A DNA stretch of 64,000 nucleotides from Talinum fruticosum (GCA_021018815.1 JAITYX010000011.1:9686501-9750500), one strand, 5' to 3'. Shown: positions 38,201-51,188, counted from the first letter of the stretch. Notes: generated by a model not told the origin, from the sequence alone. Numbers and translations are program-made.

Positions 38201-38481
38201 TAGTTTGGAAGTGGACAGACTCTGTATGCTCAAAATTAACTCAATCTGAATTCTGACACCAATTTTTTGTTACACATTTTCTTGTGGAGGTAGATTATGA
38301 GTTTTGTTCTATAAGTTGACCGATTACATCTGTTCAATCTCCTTTCTGTAACAGAGATGATGGCAGTGGAATAGCACTAAAAGCCCTTAAACGGGTACAA
38401 AATGGATGGGGTCAAGGAAGCATATTAAACTTGCATCCCCCAAACAAAGGCAAAAGTGACTTCTGGGAGGATGCAGGCTGA
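35204..38481 (+). CDS. P-class pentatricopeptide repeat protein (At2g17140-like)
   Basis: Exons 35204-37690 and 38355-38481. About 15-16 repeats of 35 residues follow one another from near residue 125, for example VVYNTLISSFCKEGR, IVTFNLMLEGFCKIGMLEEA and YSYNTVMDGLCKNGM. Such proteins bind organellar RNA one base per repeat and stabilise, splice or help translate it. There is no DYW or E domain. The short last exon encodes RDDGSGIALKALKRVQNGWG, which I recognise from the C-terminus of the At2g17140 group. Two frameshifts, at the G4 run 35617-35620 and the A5 run 37654-37658, each vanish with one added base. The second correction also reveals the donor at 37691. The length is then 871 aa, close to the 874 aa I recall for the Arabidopsis protein. 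The ATG is 3 bp after the target duplication of the hAT element. Confidence 0.9.
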
Positions 38482-39559
38482 TTCCTTGTCTTATAATCTA
38501 GAATGCCTTGGATTCATGGCATGAGGACTGGCTTTGCTGAAGCTCAGGACGTGGTTGTGAAGGTAATTACTATATTTATGACGATCTTGGTCGTGCTGTA
38601 GAATTGGGAAAACTTTGGGATTCTCCTTTGATTATATCATAAGAAAAACCATTTTGGAGGCTAATTACCCAAACTATAAGGGTATTGGATGGAAATAATC
38701 CAACCTTAAAAGCTAGTTACCGGCTTGCCGAATTTCGAGTCTATTTAATGCTTTTATATCAACACTGCCTTTCTAGGTGTTTGACTCGAGTACTGATGTG
38801 GAAGGTGGAACGAAGAATATATTAACCGCATTAGTTTTCCTGTCCTTCTTTAGTTAGTCTCCTTGCTGATTAATTACACCAATCTCATATGACTATATGG
38901 GTATGGAGCCAGCGCGTCATGTATCTTTTAGCTAGATGGTGTCATGTTTAACTATAAATGAGATTTCAAAATGTGCAGACTTCGCTTGTTGATTTGTGCT
39001 ACTTTGACATTGTGTTGTACTATCGGCGGAAGAAATTTGTATATATCTGAAGTGCAGTGAGAATTTTCTAAGATGGATGCCTTGGGCATGTCGCACTTGT
39101 AGAGTTGTACCGTTGTAGTTTAATGTATTGTGCAGAATAATGGAACAGGAACACTGGGTATCAACTTGACTTGAATATCCATGTCAACTTGCTGGATGTA
39201 CTATTGATCTATTTATTTTTTTATTTTTATTATAATTATTTATTGTTTTGGCGTAGGTACATGTTTGCAACTGTGCGTGCATGCATGCATGTTGCGTGAT
39301 TGTGTAAAGAAAGAACTTTCAAGGACAAATGCTCCAATATGAGAATGACATCCCAAGTCTCAGGATCAGAAGTTTTCTGCTACCTATCTATATCAACCTG
39401 AAAACATCACTGGGATCTTTGAACCTTTGAAGTATTTCCTCTATAAAGAGCTCACACGACAGTGTAATTCATATCTCGGTTTCGCTCTTCGTTATTGGGT
39501 TACAACTTTGAAGTATAACCTTTGAAGTTTATGTCTGATATTAAGTTAAATCTCAGCAG
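38482..39559. other. PPR 3' flank; no upstream BRCA2 exons seen
   Basis: Contains the PPR 3' UTR and intergenic sequence. I searched it for BRC repeats and for the exon that normally precedes the BRCA2 helical domain, and found neither. Confidence 0.45.
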
Positions 39560-42500
39560 GAGCATATTCCTGAGCAAGTAGGATTGATAAATCCGAGCAA
39601 TTCAGAGAAGTACGCATTTTATGATGGTTCCCAGTTAATTGGCATTGAAGCTTTCTACCACGTGCTGGCTCAGTCTGGAGCTTCTACGCAACATGTGTCA
39701 AGAGAGTAATATTATTTAATCTCTCTATCTGCTCCCCTACCAAGCTCAGATGGATGTCGGTTAAGAAGAACGGAAAATGCTCTTCAACATAACTAATGCA
39801 TGTGTATATAACCATATATATGTTTGCTGGAAGTAGGATAGTATCCATGTTGGCATTCTTCACCTGTTACTGAAGTTGCACAATAGAGCTGCATTATTTT
39901 ATTGTTTTATTTTTTTTGTTGGGGGAGGGGGCTGTGGTAAAATTCAAGTGGCTTCTTTAAGTTTGAATCATTGTATACAGTGATACTAGCAACATGGGTA
40001 TGTGAGTTCACTTTCGAGAAAGTGATTCCCTTAATACTAGAGGCACCTTGGATTGTAGACCAAAAATTAAGCGTGAAGGGAAGTTAGATGACACCCAACT
40101 TGGAATACATATGCACTTCAAAGAAAGTTACAGGACACCCAAATTGGAAAACACATGCACTTGAATAAAATTTGGTGAACTTACTTTTTAGTTGACTTGA
40201 TTATTGTCAAACGTTAAAAATTTTGTAGATAACTGCACTTTTTGGACTTGGACCAAACTTCTAATGCAAACCTTTTGTCTTATAGATTGGTGAACTCACC
40301 TGAATTTTCTTATTTCTATATTTAGCAAATGACATATGGCAGAATACAGAATCCTTTATCACAACCAGGGATTCTTTTATGACTCACTTATCAGTCATTT
40401 AGCTTATTTTGGATAATAGTTTGTTCGGTCTCTTGGTAGGTGGGTAGCAAATCACTACAAGTGGATTGTGTGGAAACTTTCAAGTTATGACAGATGCTAT
40501 TCAGCTAAATTTATGATGGAATTCCTTGCTATTTCTAATGTCCTTGAGGAGTTAAAGTACAGGTACACAACATTTATATCTGTAGTATGTGATAACAAGA
40601 ACTCATAATGCTTAATTGTGGAGTTTCCAGGTGATCTAGAGGTTCGTCTAATGAATTTCTGCAGATATGAGCGTGAAGTTAATCATGGTCAGCGCTCTGC
40701 AATTAAGAGAATTCTGGAAGGAGATGCATCACCTTCTTCTTTGCTGGTGCTGTGTGTTTCAGCTGTTTGTTCTTCTTATGAGAGTGAGACTCCCAGTGGA
40801 AGTGGCACTAGAAAGGGCAGCATTGCCAGAGTGCAACTTACTGATGGCTGGTACTCCATAGATGCACAGCTAGATGTACAGCTGTTGAAGCACCTTGCCA
40901 TTGGAAAAATATTTGTGGGACAGAAATTACGGGTATAAACTAGCTTTCTGCTTGCATTACTTTTATCTTGTTCAGGGCACTGTGGTTGATAATTAAATTG
41001 CATTTTTGTAATGGTTGTTTGTCCTGCAGATTTGTGGAGCAAGTTTAAATGGCTGGAATGGCCCTGTTTCCCCCTTGAGGTTTGTTCGGACTTCTTTTTT
41101 TTTTTTTTTTTTCCTCTGAGGCTGGTAATTTGTGGCTTTCTGAAATGGTTGCTCGTAACTTCGTATTGTTTGTCAAACCTTTATATTAATCCAGGCTTCA
41201 CCAGCAGCTAAACTACTGCTGCATATAAATGGAACTAACAGAGCTGGCTGGGCTGATCGCTTAGGCTTCTGTGAGTGTGCTTGATTATTTCTCATCTCTT
41301 CTCTCAAGGTTCATTTCCAGGTAGCTTACTGACTGTTCATTTATGAGGCTTTACTTGCACATGCAGGTAGAGGTCTCTGTACTCCGTTGGTGTTTAGATG
41401 TGTCAAGAGTGAAGGGGTCCAATCCCCAAGACCTTAGTTGGAGTTACAAGGGTATATCCTGTTCTTTACAGAGAAAGGTGGGCTTCTAGTGTGCTTGCTC
41501 ATTTTACAATGCTCTGCTTTCCATGCATTACTGTGTTGCTATTTTCTGTTTTAAAGGTTGAGGACCGGCGGATTTATTGTGAGGTCAGAGAAGATGGAGG
41601 CTGCTGTTACCCAGCTGTATAACCAGAGGTCAGGTTTGTTTGTGAGTGTTTCCTTGAACGGAAAGTTTCACAATCACATTTTAGCTAAACCTGTTAGTCT
41701 GACAACATGGATCAATTTTTATTTAAGATGGAAATAGGGGAAATTCATGTCCATTTAAGCTTTAATCCCTCAAGAGTTCCATCCGAAATTGTCCTGACAC
41801 GATAGTTTTCCCAATATTTTGCATTTGAGCATATGATTGTTTTCAATTTGTACCCAAAATGACCAGCATCCAAATGTTCAGTAAATTATCTGATTAATCG
41901 TGGCTCATTCTAAGACTGATATGTTGGGTCAACGTACCTGAAACCAAAACTTAATCCTACTATGTTATTTTGTTCATTTTTCTGCTTTTGATCTATACCT
42001 CCATCTCTCCACCTTGCATGCCTCTTCACTTATATTGTCACAAGGTCTGTGTAATAGTTTGGTTGCTTTTATCCCTTCTGTCAATTCAATGTCTTGGGCT
42101 ATAAACATCCACCTTTAGACTCCTTTGTGCATCGTTGACAATCTTCGCATAACTCCTGGAAGACTTTAATATCTGAAATATTATACATAAATAGTTCTGC
42201 TATATATCCACTTTAATCTCCTCTTGTTGTATAGGTAATGTGTTCTATTCATCCTCTTATAAGCAACATGTTAAGTCTTCTTTGTTGCCAATATGATTAC
42301 CAATTGACCATGCTTCAGTAGAATAGATATGTTTTAGCTATAACAGTAACTCAAGCTAGTAAGAAAAGACAATGGAGAAAAGATGCTGCTTAGCTGTTGG
42401 GTTAGTCTGACTTGCATATTTTGAGCAACTGTGGAGCACTTGTGATTCAAACTTGAAGTAGAACCTATCTGTTAATTAGCCAAACCAAACGCACACCCAG

Positions 42501-45500
42501 TATGAACCTGCTTTGCACACCACAATTGATTACTTTTCCATTTGGCAGATCTCCATACACGCCAATACCTGCAGTAGACAATATTGTTTATCATGTTAGC
42601 AGGATCTAGGCTGTGTAGCGCCCCCGGTGCTTTACGTTGATTTATTTGTTCCTGATGGTTGTACTTGTATTAAACCTAGGCAAGGTGGTGGATAAAAGGA
42701 TTCCCAAACTCATATTTTTATTTGATTATTACTGAGTGCTCCTTGTTGAGGATTCTGCTTGCATGAAGTCAGGTGAAAAGAACAGAGGCCAAGAATTACT
42801 GAAAGTATGAGATCTTTGCTAGTTAACAGCTAGAATGGAATGTGATCAGCTAACTATGAACTTCAGGACACATTTACTTTTTACTGCCATGTGGTGAATT
42901 TGGTGCGTGGGGAATTTGTCATGGAAGTTTATTAAAAAGAACCCAGATGACAAACGTTTTACAGAATGGACTTTCTAGAGGATGTGCCCGTATAAGAGGG
43001 TCTCCAGGAAGTAGATGCTTGCTGCAAAGCCCTTTTTTTTTAAAAAAAAGGACTTAGTTTAATGCCTTCTCCCTCCAGCAGTAAAAAGATTTGCATGGGC
43101 ACTGCAAACTTGATCTTCTGTGATTCAGAAAGGACTCATGTATTTCTCCTATCTGCCAATATTGTTGCAATCTTGCTTATCTGGAATTATAAAGCATGGA
43201 TTCAAAATGTGGCCATTCCATAACGAAATGGCCACATAAGAAATGTAGCTTTCAGCCCGTGACGGCTATGATATGAAACAAGATTGCTGCATTAGAGCGA
43301 GTTTTCCGTGTCGCGGCTGAAATCAAAAAACCACATTTTGAATCTCTGCTATAAAGAATTGCAGATAATTCCCAATGTTTATGTAGAATTGTAAAGAACT
43401 ACAGATACTCAAAGTAGTACATTTGCTTATCTTCAGTACTACATTATTTCTTGTTTAAAATCACTGGCAGAGTTCGTGTCACGCATTTGTCTAGCAACTC
43501 TCTCTCTCCCCCTTCCCTCAATACTGTCCACCCCCTCCCCCAAAAGAAAAATAAAAACCACGCGCTCCAACCTCGTAGAGGGAATCATATCTGATTTTCA
43601 GAAAGGTGGCAATGATTCCTACATTGCAGATGATCATGACAGTGAAGAAGGAGCTCGGATACTGAAGTTGCTTGAAAGTGTTGCTGAACCAGAGTTCTTA
43701 ATGGCGGAAATGAGTGTTGAAAAGCTAATGTGTTTGTCCAAATATCAAGCAAAATTAGAGGTGATTTCCTGAATCCTCTGCAGCAATGAGAGCCTAGACT
43801 TTCTTACATAGCTAATATGCCGGGTTGTCTGCAGGCAAGAAGGCAGTCTGACATGCAGATAGTGATCGAGAAAGCACTTGAAGATGCAGGATTACATGCT
43901 AGAGAAGTCACTCCATTTATGCGAGTAAGGGTTGTTGGACTTCAAAGTAAGGGCCAAAATGGAGGTGAAGACCCTATAGAAGGATTAATTAGAATCTGGA
44001 ATCCTATGGAAAAGCAGGTAGGTAGTAAAATGTTTTTCTATTATTGTGTTCCATGTTTCTGAAATTACATATAGATTCTGCCCGTGCACAAAATCTCAAA
44101 CCAATGAACTTCTCCAAAGTAGTTTTCAAGTGATGTGCCTCCTGTTTTATCAGATGCTTGAGCTGGCAGAGGGGCAAGCCTACACTATTTCAGGCCTCAT
44201 ACCATTGCAGTCTGTGTCAAATACACTTCATCTAGAAGCTAGAGGATCTAGCACCAAATGGGATCCTCTTACTAAAAATGAGAAGGAATCTTTTCTGTAA
44301 GTTTTAATCCTGTAGCTGCTCAACTTATTTGTAAAACATAAATAAGTTCCTTTATATTATTTGTATAGGCCTTTCTTTAATCCTCGCAGAGCGGTATCAT
44401 TATCAAGAATCGGGAAGTTCCTTTGTCCAGGTGATGATAAGTAGTTGTACCTTCTCGGATACAATGCTTTTACTTTGAGCAAGGACTAAGTCTGTGCTTA
44501 CTTCATATGGTTTTTATATCGGTTGTGCAGTGACTTTGATACTGTTGGGTTAATTGTGCACGTGGGCCCAGTGTACATAGCTGGCCAGCAAAAGAAACAG
44601 TGGGTGTTTGTGACTGATGGATCCTTATGCCAATCACAAACTGAACTGTCATCAATAGGCATGGTTGCCATTAGTTTCTGTTCGCCAAGCTCAGAGGATG
44701 ATACAATATCTCCATTCAACTATAATCTTGTTGACTCCACAGTAAGTACATTATGCTTCTTTATACCAGCTGCAAATTTTTTCTTGTAGCATAGGTATAT
44801 TGTGTGAGGTTTTCACTATTTTGAACATGGATAATTTGATTAAGGATCAAGGGCGGCATGATTAATTAAAATGATGATTTTTCTAGTCAATCAAGCTTAA
44901 TTTTCACTACATGAATTAAAGTTCTGTCCTCTATGACTCTGCTCAACCTTGTAACACAGCTTATCCTTTTGGCATTGAGCTTTACCATATCACTCTTTAT
45001 GGAAGTATAATTTAGTTGGATTATTTGGAGGACAAATGAACAGTTTCTTTTAAAGTAGGATAATGATGTTGGCCTTATGTTACTTATTAGTGGATGAGAC
45101 ATGAAAGGTGGGGAACTGAACTGGATTGATGACCTTGCGAACAGACCCTAAATATCACTTCAAGTATGACCTCTTGACGTATTCGCTTAATAATTAATAA
45201 TGGTCCTACTTGATTGCTTGTTAACTTGAGTAGTCCTGACTGAATTAAATTTTTTAAGTTTAAGTGCTTCGTATCTGTGAAGCATACAAACAAAAACTTG
45301 GACCCATGTAACCTTCTACTAACGATTTGAGTTGGTTTATATTGTTGATTAATTCATTCGAATGAGTGCTCATGTTTTGCCTGTCTCATGAGAAGAGGGT
45401 TGAACGTCTCCTAATTGTTCTTATGTGATAGGTTGGCTTCTGCAATCTTGTGAGAAGAGCTTGGGATCATGTGAATCATATGTGGGTGGCAGATGCAACT

Positions 45501-45726
45501 GAAAACGCGACATACTACCTTAATTCTGATGATTCTTCCTCTTACCATCTCAAAGATGCTTTTGCCGCGGTTAAGAAATGGCAGCGAAGTTCCAGCAAGG
45601 TATGCATATTAGTGCTACATGTTTTCATTTTTTATGCTAAGTTGGTGTTCTAAGACAACTGCCTACTTGATCCAGATGATTGAGAAGCTAAGGGAGAAGG
45701 TTCTGCGTATAGTTGGCCGTTCTTAA
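39560..45726 (+). CDS. BRCA2: BRCA2 homologue, C-terminal DNA-binding half only
   Basis: Fourteen exons: 39560-39705, 40440-40562, 40665-40932, 41030-41079, 41195-41270, 41367-41477, 41557-41628, 43547-43760 (5' edge uncertain), 43835-44017, 44154-44296, 44369-44430, 44531-44741, 45432-45599, 45676-45726. The 626 aa match plant BRCA2 from the helical domain (AFYHVLAQSGAS, WVANHYKWIVWKL, EREVNHGQRSAIKRIL) through the OB folds (LTDGWYSIDAQLD, GQKLR, NGTNRAGWADRLGF, VTPFMRVRVVGL, HLEARGSS, KKQWVFVTDGS) to the end. BRCA2 loads RAD51 on single-stranded DNA in recombination; this half binds DNA and DSS1. The N-terminal BRC repeats are absent. Three frameshifts, at the C5 run 41070-41074, the G4 run 41414-41417 and the G3 run 44412-44414, vanish with one base each and then all splice phases agree. 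Confidence 0.88.
43199..43344. repeat. Perfect 14 bp inverted repeat in a BRCA2 intron
   Basis: GATTCAAAATGTGG at 43199-43212 is the exact reverse complement of 43331-43344, enclosing about 118 bp. It could be a small MITE; no clear target-site duplication was found. Confidence 0.55.
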
Positions 45727-46008
45727 GGCTTCAGCAAGGATGTCCTGCCGATGTTATTATCCTAAGTTGACGTATTTAATTTAATATATGTTCTCAGATA
45801 TATGCACCTAGGGCTGGGCGCCGGGCCGGGCCGGGCCGGGCCAGGGTCGGCCCATTACTATAAAGGGTCGGGCCGGGCCAGGGAAAAATCAAATGGGCTG
45901 GGCCGGGTCATGGGCTAGCTGACCCTGACCCGCCCATGACCTACCCATGGGCCGGAGCTAAACATGAAAATGTCAAGTGTAGGACCGTTAAACCTCGTTT
46001 TTATCGGC

Positions 46009-46012
<4 letters not shown>

Positions 46013-46042
<30 letters not shown>
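46013..46042. repeat. (ATT)n microsatellite
   Basis: About ten uninterrupted ATT units just inside the left end of the hAT element. Confidence 0.9.
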
Positions 46043-46049
46043 TTCCACT

Positions 46050-47690
46050 GAACATAAGAGAAGCTAGAAAAGCAAGAACTTGCCTACCTATCAAAAGATT
46101 GAAATTTAATTAAAACAAGGGGCTTCAGCTTTTGTTGGTGTACAAAGTTCTAAACCATCGTATGATTCCAATTCTGGAAAAAGTGGCCTTTTAAGCTCAA
46201 GTAAAACGTCTAGAAGATCTAGTTTCTCATTACAAACCGTAGAGAAGCTACACAACACCGACGGAAGGCTGGGAGAAATTTCAGCTGGAAAATCGGTTGA
46301 TGTGTGCGCATCCAATGTGGAGCAGGGTAAAGAACAAGCTGCTGCAGCTTGTATTGGAGCGTCCAGAGCATAGAAAATGCTTTACTCGAATGAGGAAGGG
46401 TCGGGTAGTCGATCGCCACAAAAGAGGAAGATGGATGGTCGAGTCCAATGCCTCTCCGGCTACTCCCAGTGTCACGGAAGTTAGCCTCTTCGACTAGTAA
46501 AAGAATTGATGCAACGGAGCCAAAAACCCCAGACAATTAGTCCTATTGTGGAAAGCAAAGATGTTTCCCTAAGCTTGGTAGTTACATAGGAGATAATATC
46601 GCCAAATCACCATCCGGCCATAAGTCATCCCCTAATGCTTCTTCCGTCAAGTCCAATGCAAAAAGTGCATCCGCCTCTAGAAACTTGGTCTCGGAGATGC
46701 TTCAAAGTCAGTAAATCTATGAATATGGTCTGCTGCAACTAGCCCTAACAAGAAATCGGAGGTGCGGAATTGCCTACAAAAGGCTTCCTCTTCATCTTGC
46801 ACCGAGGAGTTAGATAAGTGTGCTAGTCTGCGAGATAAACTCGACAATCAATCCGGCAATTCCACTTCAAAATCATCCGAGAAAGAAAAGTATTGCAAGG
46901 AAAACTTTAGGTTCCGGACTCCAAGTTAAGCAAAAAGGCATAGTCTGCTCATAAAAGTTCTCTAACCGAAAACTCTGTTCAAGATGAAGTAGCCATTCAT
47001 TCAATTGATCGGTCGGAGGAGACCTGTGTGAAATCTCCAAGTTCGATAAACTTGTGAAGGCCCCTCTCACAGGTGAGCATGCTCGTTGATGTGGGGTCCA
47101 AACATCTTGACACACCTTCCGGTGCCATTGATGCTTGGACTCCTAGATGATGAAAACGAGGCTCCTCCCGAATTGGATGGACAAAATGAGAACTCAGTAC
47201 ATGATTGAGTTGTCGCACATAGTCGAAACAAGAACCGGAAGGGGTCAATTGTGCTTCGCTCGATCAATCGGATGAAGCGAGATGCTATCACTTCACCTTC
47301 GATAAGAAGCATGGGCGGGACATAACTGCAGATTGAAACCGATAGTACAAAGAAAAAGTTAGTGACACGGAAGAAGAGCCTTTCTAGTAAAACCAAGAAA
47401 AACACTCGTCCGTGCCGCAAAGGAAATACCTAACAATGCAAATGAGGCCGAGCATGGAGACCATGATGAGGCAACAACAGAGAGGGAAGAAGTTGAGAGT
47501 GTCTCCGGGGAGAAAGGCGGTGCTAATAAATCAAAGGGGCCAATGGAAGTGGCAAAAGAGACCGAGGTCGTTGTTAGTAATGTTCAAAGTACAAGTAAGG
47601 TCGGCAAACAGTACTAGGAAGTTAGTTGGGAAGAAAAGGCGTGGCACTCTACCTCTTGTTCTTGTATCATCATCCTCTTTGTGATTGGTG
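46050..47690 (+). pseudogene. Gene-like insert carried by the hAT, broken by stops
   Basis: Many short plus-strand stretches read like a soluble Ser/Lys/Glu-rich plant protein, for example SSKTSRRSSFSLQTVEKLH, EEGSGSRSPQKRKMDGR, SSCTEELDKCASLRDKL and EREEVESVSGEKGGANKSKG. Frameshifts and stops occur every 50-150 bp. No known domain is recognised. The orientation is opposite to the transposase. A 17 bp phrase, cttgtatcatcatcctc, occurs at the right end of the insert (about 47661) and again near 47800. Inference: a captured host gene fragment, now decayed. Confidence 0.45.
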
Positions 47691-47870
47691 GAATATGCAT
47701 AAAAAAATTAATTAAAACAATTTAGATATATAAATATAATCTATTACAACAATTAAAAAACTTAATTGCTTAAAAGAATTTAATTACCTAAAAGAAGATA
47801 CTTGTATCATCATCCTCGTCCCCTCCATCTTCATCTCGAATTAGAATCATTGTCAATTGCTAGAGTTGTA

Positions 47871-49745
47871 TCATACCGTGCACGTCGCCAATCCTCGAAG
47901 ACTTACGAGTGCTTGTACGGTCACGAGCTTCAAAGCACTACGAGTAGGGGAGATGGTTTTTCCACCAAGACTAAAGGCGGATTCTCGATGCTACAGTACT
48001 AACCGGGATTGTCAATAGATCTCGTGCCATCATAGAAAGCTCCGGGTATCTCACCGAGCTCTTGTGCCAAAAATCCAAAACATCTAACTCCAAATTCAAA
48101 TCAAGACCCGGCTCCTCCAAGTATAAATCCGGATGGGACCTCCCGATTTGGGGCATAGAGCTTCTACCACTAAAACTACTATAATCATCAAAGTAGTCAT
48201 CCCCGATAGCACTAACGAGTAGGAGAAGGATTAATGATAGGTGAAGTTGATGTCGAGTGTAGCTTGTACTCATTGTATAAGGAACACAAAGTGCTTAACA
48301 CATTATCAACACGTTCCGTAGCTTCATCAAATCCAAACAACTTACTAAAGCAATACTCAACAAATTTAACTTTACACCGAGGATCCAAAATGACAAGCAC
48401 ATGACAAGTATAAATTATATTCCGACCAATACTTGTCAAATTTTCCAAGCATTTCATTTGCCATATTAGCTAGATAATCATAAGGACCTTGAGCTGTCTC
48501 AAGCAAACGCCTATGAACCATCCATGCACCTTTGAAATACAAGTTAGATGTTGGGGTCTTCACAGCACTAAACATGCAAGTTACCTCATAAAATAACTTG
48601 AGAAACTTATGAATCATACTAAGTTTCTCCCACTCCTCCTCTAAAGGCACATAGGTTTTCAACGGAGAATTAGTTGATCTCAAGTAGAGAAACACATTCT
48701 TGTAATACAAGACATTATCAAGCAACTTGTAAGTGGAATTCCAACGAATTTGCATGTCCAAATTCAGTTTTCTTTTGACATCCAAATGAAAGATCTTTTG
48801 TGCACTTTCATAAAATTCTTTACCTCTAAGAGAAGATCTACTAATCAATTTCACCAAATTTCGAATCTTTTCCATAATTTCCTCAATCGACTTTAGACCT
48901 TCTTGCACAATAAGATTCAGGATATGTGCACAACATCGTACATGAAAGAATGCACCACTACTTATCAATCCACTTCTAGGAACAAGACACTTTTTAGATT
49001 AGCCATCATCACATCATTGTACTTAGCATTATCCACGGTTATGGTAAGTATCTTGTCCGCGATATTCCATTGAGTAAGAAATAAAAGCACTTCATTTGCT
49101 ATGCTTTCACCATCATATGGAGGTGTCGGTGCTCTAAACCTAAGGATTCTTTTGTGCAATTTCCAAGCACTATCTACAAAATGGGCTGTGATGCAAATGT
49201 AGTGTTGATAAGTATGATTTGACCTCCAATTATCGGTTGTCAAACAAATCCTACCTGGGATTTTCAATAACATATCTTTCAACTTATCTCTCTCCCCCAT
49301 ACATAGACATCAGTTCTCTCTTAGCTGTTGAACGACTAAATGGCACAAAACCCGGGTTAGCTTTAGACATCATCCGTCTAAAAGCTTTTTCCTCAACAGT
49401 CATAAAAGAATGAGCTCCTTCAACTATATAAAGAACAATTTCCTTACGAAGCTCACTCATATTAAACACAAATTCCACATTATCATCATCACTATCCCCT
49501 TCACCACCTTGAAACCCACTAGGTCTCACTGGACATCTCTCCAAATGACGCTTTAAATGAGAAGTCCCACTCCCCTTAGTAGCGGATAAAGACATTTTAC
49601 AATGTATGCAAATTGCGATTGGCTCACCTTGTGGATTAGTGTCTTCCTTGAGCTCTCTCCATACTTTGGACTTTTTCTTCCTTTTAGCTGGCGGAGCATT
49701 ATACTCACTATAACCATCTTCTCGTCACTTGCCTAGAAGACATTC
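47871..49745 (-). pseudogene. hAT transposase, frameshifted
   Basis: In order on the minus strand: BED zinc finger (CIHCK, then TSHLKRHLERC), the RNase H-like core with LTTDNWRSNHTYQHY (first Asp) and TVDNAKYND (second Asp), the hAT signature C-C-A-H-I-L-N-L, an EEEWEKL segment, a PLANT RNase H-like insert, and the C-terminal dimerisation region ELDVLDFWHKSS, ARDLLTIPVSTVAS followed by the S-A-F-S type end in another frame. It is split over at least five frames. No single intact coding frame remains, so the element would need transposase supplied by another copy. Confidence 0.85.
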
Positions 49746-50811
49746 CTTCACTATCCATCCCTAACATAAGAGAACAAAAGCATTATTAGACATTCTTGAA
49801 ACCACCTCCATTTTACTAAAGCCTTGGGGGACTTATACTACAATCTTGAAACCACCTCCATACAAGCTATATTATGATGATCGGTTAGGGCTACACATTG
49901 TTCGCAATCCAGTTTTCATAACAGAACAAAGCACATACGGATAGTCATTTTATTTGGAAATGCCTACTTTCTGCGAAGTTGAAACCGCCTCTCTTCCTTC
50001 AAAGCATCATCCCGACAATATTTTACTAAAGCCTTGTGGAAGTGATAATTTCAGTTTGTTAGATCCAAGTTGAGCATTGTTAGATTATACTTTGAGTGTG
50101 AGGACTCAAAGTACAAAATTTCCATGTCTAAGCTTTATTTGAGAAAAGGATTCACTAAGCCACTAGTGATTTCCATCACCTCCACAATCTTCTTGCTATT
50201 TCTTACACACCATTAAGATTCACTGCCTTCCTCCATTTTTAATGATTCATGTAAGAAGTTTTCTTCCAATTCATCTCCTACAAATCCTAATATTCTCCAT
50301 TAATGAAGCTTTATAGTCATTAACAGAGCATTCAACTTAATGAAGTATGTAAGTCTTCTCCATTAATGAAGAGATAACATCAGCCATATACTCCACTCAA
50401 CAATTTCGGAGCAAGCAAGATTAAAGAAACGAAGGCGAGCAAATCGAAACAGGGCACAAATTGAACCAAACAACGAACCAAAGGAGGGGAAAATATCCGA
50501 ACTTTGAGCCGATCAATTGCAATTTCAACACCAAATTCCAAACTCGACACAATTTCGGTTTTAAAGCACAAACCCCATTCAAAACAACCAAGAATGAGTT
50601 CAACTACAACTCAAATTTCGAAAAATACAAAGCAAGTACCCGAGGAGTGGGGCGAAGTAAGCGGTGTTGGCCAAATTAGGGTTTCGGCGAAGCGAGAGAG
50701 AGCTTATTCACCGGCGACGGAAGAAGAGCGAAGGTGGAAGAAGGCTTCGGGCTCCGGTTTACCGGTGACGGTGGCGAGATGGTAGAACAGCGACGGCGAG
50801 AGACACGAGAG

Positions 50812-51000
50812 AGACAGGGCGTGCGCGAGAGATAGAGCAATGGCAGCGAGACAGGGCGTGCGCGAGAGACGAGGTTATGCGCGAGAGATAGAGCAATGGC
50901 AGCGAGACAGGGCGTGCGCGAGAGACGAGTCATGCGCGAGAGATAGAGAGATAGAGCAATGGCAGCGAGACAGGGCGTGCGCGAGAGATAGAGCAGCGAG
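50812..51000. repeat. GC-rich minisatellite in the hAT
   Basis: About four copies of gacagggcgtgcgcgagaga followed by tagagcaatggcagcga or a variant with an extra cgag-ttatgcgcgagaga block. Lies between the transposase start and the right end of the element, probably in the transposase promoter or leader. Confidence 0.8.
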
Positions 51001-51188
51001 AGTGCGAGAGCAAGCAACCCTTCTTCTTTGACCCGCTAACGGCCCGCGGCTGACCCGTTAAAGGCCCATTTTCACTTGACCCTTTTGGCCCGACCCTTTT
51101 ATTATCAAATTTGGGCTTTGACCCTTTTTTGGGCCCAGCCCTGCTGGCCCAATGGGTACCCTACCCATTGGCCAGCCCTATATGCACC

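Larger units (their letters stand above)
45809..51180 (-). mobile_element. 5.4 kb hAT transposon with 8 bp duplication
   Basis: Left end TAGGGCTGGGCGCC, right end (inverted) TAGGGCTGGCCAATGG. Flanks 45801-45808 and 51181-51188 are both tatgcacc. Both subterminal regions are GC-rich direct and inverted motifs (ccgggccgggcc on the left; ggcccg-type on the right), likely transposase-binding arrays. The minus strand carries a decayed transposase (47871-49745). The plus strand of 46050-47690 carries a gene-like insert. The element lies 82 bp after the BRCA2 stop codon, probably inside its 3' UTR. Confidence 0.92.

Noticed and set aside
42608..42630. tgtagcgcccccggtgc in a BRCA2 intron as an LTR start
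   Set aside because: No LTR body, partner end or duplication around it; similarity to 56889 is limited to about 12 bases.
46219..47420. Minus-strand frames in the hAT insert as transposase parts
   Set aside because: They show no hAT motif; the recognisable transposase lies entirely at 47871-49745.
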